In this document: positions 21,288 to 32,534 of the stretch, in pieces
How the letters are laid out: the number at the start of each line of letters is the position of its first letter
Numbering within the stretch: the stretch's first letter is position 1
Source: Podospora comata
Taxonomy: Eukaryota; Ascomycota; Sordariomycetes; Sordariales; Podosporaceae
Assembly (NCBI GenBank): GCA_017354895.1
Contig: CP071496.1
Span: forward strand, 496,001 to 560,000
DNA length: 64,000 bases
Direction of reading: 5' to 3'
The notes under the pieces: generated by a model
The model's database searches: none
Seen by the model: the letters and a program-made list of their open reading frames with translations, nothing else
Told to the model about the DNA's origin: nothing
Translations under genes and position numbers: made by a program

Positions 21288-22611
21288 TCACTTTTTGCAC
21301 CACCTCCACTAACGGTGGAGGCTTTCTCGCTGGGTGCCACCTGTGGGATTCGGTAGATAATGGTGTTGGGAAACAAGTCAGATCTATGCAAATGGGAGCA
21401 TGAGGTTACAAGACAGCTTGGTTTGTTACTTGAATCTCCACGAAGGTGTAAGAGCTGTTTGCCTGGGATTGACAGAGACCTGTGGCGAGAGAAGTGCTCA
21501 TCCTTGAGTAGAAGATTTAGGGGCCTCAAGGAAAACCTTTCCAGATACTTGGATGCTTGAACAGATGTCTTAAAGTCGTTCACAGAGAGAAGAGATACTA
21601 GTTGATGGATGATGGAAAGTCTCTTCAAGATGCTCGAAAGCATTGCGACTCAAGTGAGAAGCAGTAAAAAGGGGCAGACCGCCACTATAAGAAAATCAAA
21701 GATGACGCGCGCCTTTGCTATTCTCTCTTACTTCTCCCTCTTTGGATAACCTATGGTGGCTCTTCAGGGTGTCACGTGCTGTCAACGTGATTCTTACCTT
21801 ATCAGTTGATGGCGGGCAGGATGTGCTAATGGCAAGGTGCATGAACCGACATGTCAAACTGCGATTTCTCACAGAGACGTGCAATCAATAACGTCTTCGT
21901 GCAGCTCTAGTTTTCGTTTTGCACCATGCAGATGTGCCACTAGATGCATCCCCAATTGGCTCGGATGGAATCGGCCCCCGCGTTCATGGCCCCAGCGGCG
22001 ACTACACATGCCCATTTCTCTCGGGCACCTCACTGCCAGATCTTCCAGAGGCCGAGTATGTAACCGAGTCCAGTGACGGTGACGGTCTCTCGTCCGATCC
22101 CTGCGTCAACCCTAACCCATATCAGGACTCAACAAGCAAAAAGGAAAAAAGACACTTCTTGAAAATGCCAGGCACGAGTGGCACGTCAAGATGCCAAGGC
22201 AGGGTTCAAGACATGTCTGTCAGTCAAACGTGGATCAGCCCACAAGTGACTTGTCAGAGACAGACCGGCGACTTCGGAGCCTGTGATTGGCTGTGGCTGT
22301 GTTTGTGTGCCCCAGAATGAAAGGACCCGGGGAAGCAGCAGAAGCAACGCGGGTTGCCCCCATGCCCGCCGCCAGCCAGCGCGACTGGCGCACAAACAGG
22401 GCTCCAGTCTCCGGCAGTGATTGCTCCTTATAAGGCGTGCCGGTTCCCAACCCGCATCACGCCTCTCACCAGACAAACACACACACACACACCCCCAAAC
22501 GCTGTTGTTTTTGGTCGAGGAGGGATGGTATTCTGACGTCCGCGCTGTTTCTAGACAGTTGCCCGTTACGTCAGGAACATTCGTCTCAAGGAAGAGCCAA
22601 GGAGAGGAAGA
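21288..22611. other. Intergenic region upstream of the bHLH gene
   Basis: No coding frame is convincing on either strand. The region should hold the bHLH promoter and leader. A (CA)n tract lies near its right end. Confidence 0.5.
22477..22492. repeat. (CA)n microsatellite
   Basis: About eight CA units in the presumed leader or promoter of the bHLH gene. Confidence 0.8.
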
Positions 22612-23795
22612 ATGGCGACCATGAACCCGACGACTTTTTGGGGTACTGATCCCGAGAGGGGCCAGGCCCTGATGATGGGGGTGCACGGGCTCTCAACCAG
22701 CTGCCCAACTGTGAGTCCATCCTGGTGGTGTCCCATCCAATGAATGCGGGGAGAGCATTTGGCTGACAAGAAATCCGACAGACAGCGCCCAACGTCAACA
22801 TGTACTTTTCCACTCTTGCCACGGTGGGAGCCGGCACTGATGAATGGGGTCTCGCACCAGCAGAATGCCAGATTCCCAGTTTTTCGGGCCCGCATCCGCA
22901 CACGGCGCCCTTTGGTTTCCATTATGTCCCTGACGATCCTGGAGGCTGCTTCACCACAACACCACCGCTCCCCGCCTTCCAATCGCCTGGTATCACCAGC
23001 CACCCCTCTTGTCCTATCACCACCTCGTCCTCCACAACCGGACAGTTTGGAAACAATTCGTCCGGAAATGGCTATTTTGCCCATCACAACCCTGTTGCCC
23101 CTGTCACGTGGACGGCAGAATCCGACAAAGTCACCACCAGCATAAGCGAGCGCGAGCGCAGCCTCTTCTCTTTCCAGCACCAGCTGCAGCCAGGTGACAC
23201 CACCATTCGCACCACTGACGCCTCGTCTTTCTCGTCGGCTTCAACCCACAGCCCGTTGCACTCACCGACTTTTACCGCGAGTCCCGGAGGAAGAAATGTC
23301 TCATGGTCCGCTTCATCGTGTGCTTCGTCGCCACCACCACCCTGTGAAAAGAGCGGTGATGATTATTTTGCCTCTACCGCCACCATCGTCCCGATGGATG
23401 CCGGCAATGTCTCCTCGATTACCACCCAGCAAATCCCTCTCAAACCCAACAGCCGCGTGATTGCAGCTTCCCCGCTGACTGCGCCGAGCCAGACGCAGAC
23501 GTTGGAGGAATACGAAAGCAGTCGACGGTTGTGGCACAACCAGATTGGCAAGAAGTACCGGACTAAGCTGAACGAGCAGTTTGAGAACCTGCAGCTTGTT
23601 TTGCGGCTGTATGATGAGGATGGGGAGGACACCGACACCGAGGGTCCGAACATCAATGTCAAGGGGCGGTCTATCAACAAGGCTAAATTGTTGGACATGG
23701 CGAGGCAGAAGTTGGAGGAGTTGAGGAATGAGAGGAAGGCTTGGAGGCAGGAGAAGAGGGCGTTGATGGAGAACTTGGGGATGAGTGAGGAGTAA
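22612..23795 (+). CDS. bHLH transcription factor
   Basis: The gene encodes a 370-residue nuclear DNA-binding protein from two exons, 22612-22710 (donor GTGAGT) and 22782-23795 (acceptor GACAG with a CTGAC branch site), joined in phase 0. The basic helix-loop-helix domain is C-terminal, about residues 275-350. The basic region and helix 1 read RRLWHNQIGKKYRTKLNEQF. A loop with acidic residues (DEDGEDTDTEG) follows, then helix 2 GRSINKAKLLDMARQKLEEL. The H-N-x-x-x-K-K-Y-R pattern is typical of fungal bHLH factors that bind E-box type sites. The rest is Ser/Thr/Pro-rich and likely disordered. An alternative shorter product would start at ATG 22800, but the spliced exon 1 is well supported. Target genes are unknown. 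Confidence 0.85.
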
Positions 23796-26044
23796 TGGAC
23801 GTGAGGTGGGTAGACTGGACGCTCATTTTGGATAAAACTATGAATGAAGTTTTGGGTAATTCGGTGGGAGAGGGGGACGTCGCTCTTTTGTGAAGCCAAA
23901 GGAAGGAAAGGAGAGACAACAGCTTACAGGTAGATGGATGCTCGGTTTGGTGTGTGTGTTTTTTTTAAGGCTGAGCCGCCGATGCAAAGACCTGATAGTT
24001 TGTAGATCAGACTGCAGGAATACGATGAGCTCTCTTTTTAAGCTTTTTGTTTGGGTTTTTGTTGGTTCTGAGGTGGTGTCAACTTTGTCTAAGACGGCAC
24101 GGGGATTAGTGAAAGAATGAAGAGATGAGGTAAGAAAAGAGTCACAAGAAAAGAGTCACAAGAAAAGAAGAAACAGTTAATTTGGGGAAGAAGGAGATAA
24201 TCTGAGGAGGAAAGAGATATGCTAGAGGTGATAATGACTCAATAGTTAATCTTAATCTCATTGTCGATGGTTCTTGGGGTGTTGTTATTCCAGCGATGCC
24301 TCTTGTGCTCTTTTAGATACATGTCTTATACGTGATAGTTTATGAATTCCCCATCAGTGACTCGAGGAGTGTAAGCGGCTCTTACTAGTAAGCAGGCTTG
24401 CCCAAGACGGCCAAACCTTCAAATTGTGTCGCCATAGAGCGAAAGTTTCAATGCTTCCGCAGCCTGGAAGGCTTTCCATTCTCAAAAGGAACTCAGGATC
24501 TTCAACCACTATCATAGAGAGGTTGAATCAGGTCAATCATTTCACGAAATAACCTAGTGGATTGTGAGTGCACGTGCAAGACGTTGAGCATCTCAGCAAA
24601 ACTGCCCGTAGGTAACTTCTGGGTACGACCTCCACCTATCTGCAAGTGCCTGTACAGCGGATCGCTCGATATATCCTTTTTGGTTCTCACATTATGCTAT
24701 TTCGGTGCCTAAAGTGCAACCTGAAAGAATTCGGTGCCGACTTGGTGAACATCCATTGACTTGTGTTTAGGTTACCTACCGACACATTTCTAAATTATAG
24801 GCATGGTGATTGTGAGACCAGGCAGGCCAACCGCCGTTTCACATGTGACGACAAGATAGGGGGTAGGTTTGTTTGGCTCCAAAAGACATATTTGCGTTGA
24901 AACCTGACTGTACTTAGAGTGGATAGAAGCAGAAGTCCTGCGGGCAACCATATGGCGATGTGAGGCTGTGTTTTAAATCCGAAATAGAGGCGAGACCTCG
25001 AGGTGCGAACCTGTGGGGATACGGGGGTAACACAGCTGTTACACTTACCTTTATATCTTCATGTGCTACGATGAAACAAACATAGTTCCGAGGATGCTAC
25101 GTAACTACCTTGGAACAGGCACCTAGGCAAGGCTTGACTACCGACTCCCGTCGGTCCCGGCTTCATGTGAGGTTTCTCAAGGCTGGCAATAAGCGGCTGT
25201 CGAAATGGAAGCAGCTAGTTAGTGGAAGAGGAGAGCACATGTCGGTTTGGTGGTTCATAAGCCATTCTCCCTTAAGACAGACTGCAGGGCCTGCCACAAT
25301 AGTTAGGTAGAAGCATAACGGCCGATACGGTGTACAACAGTAACGGATGCGTTTAATGTGTCATTGCGCCTGGTAAATCGAAAAGGCCTTGTGGCGAGGG
25401 GATGAAAGATATCGGTTCGTCAAAGGACGTACAGGTTAAACAGTGTAACAGGCTAACGAACCGGAGTACAGCTATGAGCTATGGCACAGGGATCGTTGCT
25501 GGAATGGAAGGTCAACTGAGCCCTGAAGGCTGTCGTTTAGATTCTATACTAATCATAATATTCATTTAATATAAATTTAGAGTTCCCAAGGTAATCCGAT
25601 CGCTTGCGGACCCTTGTTCGAACCACCACCAAGAGAGCGAAAATAACGTGAGAATCCTCACATAGAACCAGCTTAATCCATAACAGCATAAGAAACTATC
25701 CGTAGAAGCCCAAAAGCCTCGTCATTCTTGGCAAAATAGCTAGGTACGTATATATGTATGTGAGGTATTTTGCGTTACGGATAATATTACGTTACTCCTG
25801 GAAAATATCAAATCAGTTGCGGCAGCACAGCGGACTTCAATGGACACGGCAAGTAGTTCTTCGTACTGCTCAAAGGCCACGAGGGGTAAGACACTATTGT
25901 TTCCAAACTCATAAATTCAAGGAGAGGGCTACCTAGATAAAATATTACTTAAATTATGGCAGTACTGTATCATCTAGTTAAAATGGTACAACCGATAATA
26001 AAGGTCAGCTAAACTCTCATTTCGAGAGAAATCTAATGCAGTTT
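23796..26044. other. Gene-poor transition into the repeat island
   Basis: No gene recognised. Near 24128-24170 there is a short repeat of AAAAGAGTCACAAG. Composition becomes AT-rich after about 25.5 kb, where decayed repeats begin. Confidence 0.55.
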
Positions 26045-26429
26045 TATGACAAACCCCTGTACAGAGCCTCTGAAAGGGATGCTGGTTGAAGGCTAGACAA
26101 CTGGTTCAGTGCAGCTAAACAGTGCACAATAATGGCTTGTCTCAATCACAACAGTCTAGATACCAACGATTGTGATTTGTATTGTATACTGCGGGACTAT
26201 CTAGGAGCTTCCTAGTTCCTCCGTATATATAGATCTTTCCTAAGTTGTGCTTATTCCGCTTAGTGCCCTAAATATATTAATTACCCTACTTGATTTAATT
26301 AATGTGCCGAGTATATTAATTAATTTATTTTTACAATAATTAACTCCCTTAAGTATATCCCCGACCGACCTCCATTCCCGTAGTTCCATAATCAATTGTT
26401 ATTCTCGTCTATATACTAAGATTATAATA
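26045..26429 (+). mobile_element. LTR copy 1, heavily mutated
   Basis: It starts TATGACAAAC (TGTGACGAAC in better copies) and contains the shared blocks CTCTGAAAGGGATGCTGG, GCAGCTAAACAGTGCAC, CATACTGCGG-like and CCTCCGTATATATAGA. It ends near TTATAATA. Its 3' part resembles the 63.0-kb copy more than the 35.3-kb copy. The sequence after it (CTCTTAGGCTGACGTC) also follows LTR copy 3, as expected for internal leader behind a 5' LTR. Confidence 0.65.
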
Positions 26430-27104
26430 CGATACTTCCTCTCTTAGGCTGACGTCTCGATAGCCTAGTTTTTTTTATTCCTTCTAATAATAATTTCTTG
26501 TTTAAATGAATTTTTCTTCTTTATCGCTTTCTTCCTGCTATATTTAACGACGTTAAAAAACTATACCGAAAAGCTTTTCTAATACCCTTCGCTAATAAAA
26601 TTTTATAATTATTATTTTTATTTTTAAGAACGAATTACTTTTCTATTTATCTTACAAAACCCTTAATATTTTTAACTATCGCGTTTTCAAATACTTTCTT
26701 TAAATATAATTATTATATAAACTTTAGTTATTCCGACTGTGATATCTTAAGCTTTATACCTCCCTTAATAACTTCTCTTCGCCGTTAAAAAAAAGATTAA
26801 ACGCCGAAAGGTAAAAGGCCTATATAACTATATTCTAAGCTACCTCGAAGCTCTCGCGAGGATATATTTATCTTCGTACTTTAATTACTAAATTTCGTTA
26901 TATCGCGGCCCGCGAAGAGCGGTTAATCAAGGATCTGAAACGAAATGAAATATACGTTACTTTCATCGCTAATCCTCTTTTAGCTTTTTCCCTTAACTAG
27001 GCTTTCTTAATACTAAACTAGCCTGGCCTAAGCCTCCTAAATAACTTATTTTTTAACCCTCTGCCTTGTCCTGACCTTTTGTAAAATTAGCTGTTAGTCT
27101 GTGG

Positions 27105-27493
27105 TAAGGTTTTCTACTTTTAGTAGTTTAGGGTGCGGCCACAGACCTGGGGGTATAAGTAAGAAAGTGGAGCTCTCAGGAGGACTTGGAGTTGGTTCAG
27201 GGGCCATGTTTATAAGCAGTGTACTTTTGACATTTTGTTTTAAACGGATTATCGACTTTTATTTCCTTTGTATTTTGTGCCTTACACGCTCGCAGGTAAT
27301 TCTAGCCCTATAATCAGGCTAATCCGGTACTTATTATGTGGCCTGCAAGCCCATATTGTCTTTTCTTTGTCCTTCGTAAAGTGCGGCCTGCGAAGGAGCT
27401 ACTATTGCGTAGGTGTGTTCATTCAGGGACCGGTTAAAGATATATTTATGGTATTATCGTTCTTTTATTTTATGTGTTTTCTTATTATTTTAA
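27105..27493 (+). mobile_element. Partial copy of the 493-bp inverted-repeat element
   Basis: It matches the reverse complement of the middle of the 33536-34028 element (for example GTGCGGCCACAG, TTATGTGGCCTGCAAGCCCA) and that element's terminal arm (TCTTTTCTTTGTCC through TTTTCTTATTATTTTAA). The opposite arm is missing. It carries many C-to-T and G-to-A differences. Confidence 0.7.
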
Positions 27494-27783
27494 AATGCAG
27501 GTCGTGCTCGAGTTAAGTAAAGCTTAGTGTTTAAACTAAACTTAAAAATTCTAGATATTGGAGGAAGTGCGAAGTTATGAATGATAATAAGTATTAACAA
27601 CTTTACAAAATTTTACGAGGTTTAGTAAGAATAATTCTTCTTTTTTTAATTAAATAGAGATATTTTATTATCCGTTAAATACAAAGCGGTTCCGCTTACA
27701 TATAGAGAATTAAGTATATAGTCCGGATAAAACCGAGCAATAAATTAAAAATATTAATAAAGATTAATTATTAATGGACTTTA

Positions 27784-28612
27784 TTTTTGTTAGCTGATAT
27801 GCCCTAATAGGCCTATAATATAAAACCTATATAGGGTTGCTGTAGGATACAGCAGTGCTCAAGCGGAAGCGGGAGGATACGACAGCAGTGCCAAAAGAAA
27901 AGTAAAGCATAGTAATACAGTGAGGTATAAAGAATAAGAATTGTCTTTATTGCCTTGGGTCTTGGCCTTTGGCCTTAGCTTTTGCCTTTACTCTTGTTAA
28001 CGTGTAGATATTACTAAGTGCCCTATTTACTGCCCTACAGATTGGTATTACAGTGGGCAGTACTGCTATAAGCAGTAACGGAATTTCCCGGCTTAGATCC
28101 CTCTAGAATGTTCTTTACAAGGGACCCTTGCCTAGGCCTACAGGGCTACTGTGGCCTAACGCTTATTCAACGAATGCTAAAACCTTCCAAAGTGGCTGCA
28201 AGCTTACGTAATAAGCTGCTATAATGGTGCGATCTATAGGGCACCCTTGCCACTAAAGGTCCGATGGATATCCATGAGGTTCTACTAGACCCACCAAAGC
28301 CCACTAACTACCATGAGTGGTATAGGAGCTTTCAGGGCCTACAGGACTCATAGTAAGTCTACGAAAGCCTATATATAGACCTCTCTCCTCTTCTGTAGAA
28401 TAGTTTTCCTGTTTTTCCTTAAGGGCAATAACGGTAATAAAAGCAATAAAGACAATTCTTATTCCTTATACCTCACTGTATTACAGTGCTTTACCTTTCC
28501 TTCGGCACTGCCGTCGTATCTTCTTGCTTCCGCTTGCGCACTGCTGTATCCTATAGCAACCTTGTATAGGTTCTATATTATAGGCCTATCAAGGCATGCC
28601 AGCTAACAAAAA
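27784..28612 (+). mobile_element. 829-bp TA-flanked inverted-repeat element, copy 1
   Basis: The ends are inverted repeats of about 175 bases. The left end begins TTTTTGTTAGCTGATATGCC and the right end closes GGCATGCCAGCTAACAAAAA. Both sides carry TA (27782-27783 and 28613-28614), the target duplication expected for Tc1/mariner-type insertion. No transposase frame is seen, so it is a non-autonomous, MITE- or foldback-like element. A second copy in opposite orientation starts near 63729. Confidence 0.8.
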
Positions 28613-28657
28613 TATTAAAAAGAAATAATATAATAAAGAATAAAAATTATGCTATAA

Positions 28658-29036
28658 TGTGACGAACCTCTATCCATAACCTCTGAAAGTGATACTGGTT
28701 GAACGCACTTCTGAATAATTCTAGTTCGGTACAGCTAAACAGTGTACAACAAATAGCTTGTCTCAATTACAATAGCTAAGATATTAACAATTGTAACTTG
28801 TATTGCATACTGCGGAACTGTCTATCTACACCAGCCAGTTCCTCTGTATATATAAACCTATTTATCACCATTATTACCAGTGATAATATCGATTATCACT
28901 CGTTATCACCGAAGGGTGGTGATAATCGTAATTATCACCCTTGACGCTAGTGATAATTTGACTTCCCCACTTTTCCGTTATTTAGTGATTAGACGGGTCG
29001 CGCCCCGCGCTCCCTATTTATATCGAGTCCGTGACA
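28658..29036 (+). mobile_element. LTR copy 2
   Basis: It begins TGTGACGAACCTCTATCCAT and ends GTCCGTGACA, so it has TG...CA ends. It shares the family blocks (CTTCTGAATAATTCTAG, GCATACTGCGGAACTGTC, TTCCTCTGTATATATA). Its 3' half differs from the other copies and holds several GTGATAAT/ATTATCAC inverted motifs (about 28870-28965) that could form hairpins. Confidence 0.7.
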
Positions 29037-30257
29037 GGGGTGAAAAGGAGTAGTAAATATTTTTTAAGGATATTAATATAGATAGGACTATTATTGATTA
29101 TATTCCTAAAGTATTATCGATCAATTCCGTTAAGCGGATTTTTATCAAATGGTCTAATAAATAATTCTTCGGCTGTTAGCTTTTCGAAATCGTTAAGCAG
29201 GCTTATCATTCCAAAGGCTTATTTATTTAAATTACCGGGTTATTGTAAATACTATCTCTCTAATCAAACTTCGGTGAATACTAACCTATGAGATTTAGTT
29301 ATATTAATTTATATAACGAGTATAATTAAACTTATTGCCGGTTTTTTATAACATTCCTTGATAGGACTAAAATAAAAGTAATATAGCTATACTTTAGTTA
29401 TATAGGAAGAGAGGATTTCGATTAAAAGTATAGGAATTATTAGTATAAAAGTATTTATTATTCATAATTTAATATTAATAAAAATAACCTTTATTTTAAA
29501 GAGTTTAATAGTAATAAATTTTCGAAGTTAAATCGTAGTACCGTAAGCTTAATTTCTAGTAGTAAACAAGTCAATTGAGATTAACAGTAAGAAAAATAAC
29601 GAGCTAAATATAAAGCGCTAAGGAAATAATAATTAAATAAAAACAAAGAAAAAAATAGAAAAAAAATAGTTTTTTTCTACTTTAGATTAGATGGAGAAAT
29701 ATAAAAAAAAGAAAGGGATAGGAAAAAGAAATAATAAAAAAAAATAGAAAAAAAATATAATAATCTTTATCCTTAAATAATTACTTCCTTTAATGTCTTT
29801 CTTTTCTTTAAAAATAGATAACTTTAATAGCTCTATTCTTATAGTATACGCCTTAGTACTCTCTTAAAACATAATAATTATAATATTTTTATTATTATTT
29901 CCTCTTAATTACCTAAAAAGTCCTTTAATTTACCTTTCTTTAATACCATTTCTATACTTTTTCCTTTCTTAAATCTTTTTGGGTACCCATCAGGAGCGCC
30001 GATGCCTGGCCTCGAGGCCATGGCGGCCAGTCACATTATCCCAATGTCACGCAAACTTTGGAACCCGGCATAAGACTACCTAGCTTCAGTTTTCGCGTAC
30101 GAAAAACCATGGTCCACAGTCTCAGCAGCACGTGATGTATCACGGGATGACAAGTCAGGCAAGCTTCGTCAAACCTTCACGCGACCTGCAACCCTCAACT
30201 GACACACGACTGCCCCGCCACAACACATGAATTATACCAACTTGTCCACTGGCAAAA
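29037..30257. other. AT-rich decayed sequence, then normal sequence before the F-box gene
   Basis: 29.04-29.98 kb is strongly AT-rich with A/T runs and no gene. At about 29.99 kb, composition changes abruptly to normal, and the last 270 bases are the likely promoter of the F-box gene. Confidence 0.5.
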
Positions 30258-31289
30258 ATGAACAACATACCAACAGATATCCGAGATGCTGACGCGATAA
30301 TCCGAGTATGTTCGTATCACCGACGCGACTTTGACCTCGTTGTCGTCCGTTCGCGCCCACACGACATGCAGTCGCTCCAGACATCTCTTCAGGCCGCCTT
30401 CGGGACATTGCCGACCGGTAAACTTGGGATCTTTGACTATCTCCCTATGGAACTTATGTTTCTGGTACTCCATAACCTCGACATTCGTTCTTTCTTCCAT
30501 TTCCGTCAAATTAACCGGCGAGCTCGCGTCCTATCAACCGGACTCTACGAATATCAACTAGTCTCCAAGCATGGCCTGGAGGGCTTACGAGGTCTATTAC
30601 GCGCCGGGCTTGCTCACTGCTTCACCATTATCGACCTTTACCGGCCTCTCATAACGGATAAATGCACAGCCTGTGGTGGTTTTGGAGGGTTTTTATTCCT
30701 TTTTACCGCTGAGAGATGTTGTTTCGACTGCCTCCAGTCTTCAGCCCACTATCGTGTCCTCCCTCCATCTACTTTCGCCAAACTTGCACATATATCTCCA
30801 AGTCGGCTCCTAAACCTATTGGGGCCAACTTTGCAGACAGTGCCTGGCATCTATAATATGATGGATACACCGGCCAGACGACCGAAGTATTTGATATTTG
30901 AAGAGAACGCCACAGAAATACTTCTTGCCGCTAAAGCTATTAACCAAGACGCAACTCGAAATCTGAGTATCCGCAAAGAGCAGCCAGAACAACGCCTTAT
31001 GGCAGCGACGGCATATCCGTACTACAGTTTGGAGAATGCCAAACTCGAGCGTGGTGTCAGTTGCAAGGGCTGCCAAGTTCGTTTGGAACTCCTCCGCGGT
31101 GATTCGCATCGGCTTGCCCGAGACCGGACTTTTTCGACACAGGGCTTCTTATCTCACTTTACAGCATGTGTCGAAGCACAGCATATCTGGGCGGAGAGCG
31201 AAGATGGAACGCGGCCTGTCAATGAGCCAGAGCTTACTCGCCGCTGTGGTTATTTCACGCGGCTTGGCTCTGACGGGCTCCCTAGATGA
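30258..31289 (+). CDS. F-box protein with C-terminal Cys motifs
   Basis: The 343-residue intronless frame starts at ATG 30258. An F-box of the usual pattern lies at about residues 57-95 (FDYLPMELMFLVLHNLDIRS, then FRQINRRARVLST), the part that binds Skp1 in SCF ubiquitin ligases. Behind it are Cys-rich pieces: CTACGGFGGF with CCFDCLQ at about residues 135-160, and CKGCQV with a later HFTACVEAQHIW in the C-terminal quarter. They may bind zinc. Fungal genomes carry many such single-F-box proteins of unknown substrate. The gene is intact and has ordinary base composition although decayed repeats lie on both sides. Confidence 0.8.
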   Translation: MNNIPTDIRDADAIIRVCSYHRRDFDLVVVRSRPHDMQSLQTSLQAAFGTLPTGKLGIFDYLPMELMFLVLHNLDIRSFFHFRQINRRARVLSTGLYEYQLVSKHGLEGLRGLLRAGLAHCFTIIDLYRPLITDKCTACGGFGGFLFLFTAERCCFDCLQSSAHYRVLPPSTFAKLAHISPSRLLNLLGPTLQTVPGIYNMMDTPARRPKYLIFEENATEILLAAKAINQDATRNLSIRKEQPEQRLMAATAYPYYSLENAKLERGVSCKGCQVRLELLRGDSHRLARDRTFSTQGFLSHFTACVEAQHIWAESEDGTRPVNEPELTRRCGYFTRLGSDGLPR

Positions 31290-32150
31290 CAGTTTGTGTT
31301 GATATACAGCACTTATTTGTGGATTTTACAGTGTGTTTTTGTTTGTGTCTCCGAGTCCTCACAGCGGGCACCGTCAATTGTAACGGGCTGAGCCCTGGCA
31401 TGGACCTCGGCAACCCTCGGCCCTGATGAAGCTATTCTCAGAACGCACAGACCACTACTCCAGAACCTTCTATCACCGCGCACTGGCCAACACGCCTAGC
31501 CATATTAGAGATTCATGTTGTCAAACCTTCTCTTTCTCTTTTCCTTTTCTTCTTCAAGTTCAGTGTACTCGTAGAGTGGCCTAGCTAGTTGCAAAAATAC
31601 TACCTTGAGACCGTTACAAAAACAAAATTACCGTTCTCTATGAGATTATCCACCATGTGATGGGGTTGCCCTCGGACTCCTGTCTATCCGCTTAAAAACG
31701 TACCTCGCTTCGCGCCCGGCAATCTTATCAAGTACGAATTCGGTGACTCGAACGGTCTATTTCTAGGGCCCCAACAGCGTTCCTAATAATTTAAGTTTTT
31801 CAAGTCAAAGTTAAGCTAAGTCAATTTAATTCAATCTAAGTTAAAGCGTTCTCAATTTAAGCTGGCCAGCTAGTTGACTTAAATTGAATTGAATAGACTT
31901 AAGTATTAATAAGGGGGCTTACTTGTTTAACCGTTAATTTAAAGTCCGGGTTTTTTACTAAAATTTTAGATAGGCCTAGTACTAATATTATTAAGCTAAC
32001 CAATTTTAATAACTGTTTTTTGGATGATTCGTCGTTAGCGTTAAGCCTAACGCCTAGCTAGTCAGTTAGTTAATCTTTTAGCTTATTTATAAATTTACTA
32101 TACGCTGGTGGTGACGCGTTTTGTACTCTACAGCAAGCTCGAAGCGTAAA
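31290..32150. other. 3' flank of the F-box gene passing into AT-rich decayed sequence
   Basis: Normal composition continues to about 31.76 kb. Then AT-rich sequence begins, including an imperfect inverted repeat at about 31800-31905 built from AAGTCAATTTAATTCAAT-like arms. No gene is seen. Confidence 0.5.
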
Positions 32151-32534
32151 TGTAACAAATCCTTATCCAAAACCTCTAAAAGAGATACTAGTTAAAAGCA
32201 CTTCTAAATAATCCTAGTTCAGTATAGCTAAATAGTATATAACAAATAGCTTATCGTAATTATAATAGTCTAAATGCTTACGATTAGAATTTGTATTATA
32301 TATAACGGAATTATTTATATATATTAATTTGCTTCTTTATATATATAAACTTAATATTAAGCTTAGTATTATTCTAGATCAATAAACTCAACTATCGATC
32401 CTATCAATATTATCCTCTTTAGGATTAAGTCTTCTAAATCGATCCTCGATCTTAATAATCCTTTTCTAATTGACACTAATAATTACTCCGTAATAGGCCC
32501 CGCGCTGTGCTAAATATTAAATCGTGGTATTATA
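32151..32534 (+). mobile_element. LTR copy 3, strongly RIP-like
   Basis: It starts TGTAACAAATCCTTATCC. Across its length it aligns with the 35341-35724 copy, for example AAACTCAACTATCGATCCTA and CTTCTAAATCGATCCTCGAT. The differences are mostly C-to-T and G-to-A. It ends near GGTATTATA and is followed by CTTATCTCTTAAGCTGAAGTC, like the leader after LTR copy 1. Confidence 0.7.

Larger units (their letters stand above)
26430..28657. mobile_element. Decayed retroelement interior with nested inserts
   Basis: AT- and TA-rich sequence between two LTR copies, without readable gag or pol frames. It contains a partial copy of a 493-base inverted-repeat element and an 829-base inverted-repeat element. 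The bias toward TA and the many stops in all frames suggest RIP. Treating it as the interior of one element bounded by LTR copies 1 and 2 is an inference. Confidence 0.5.
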
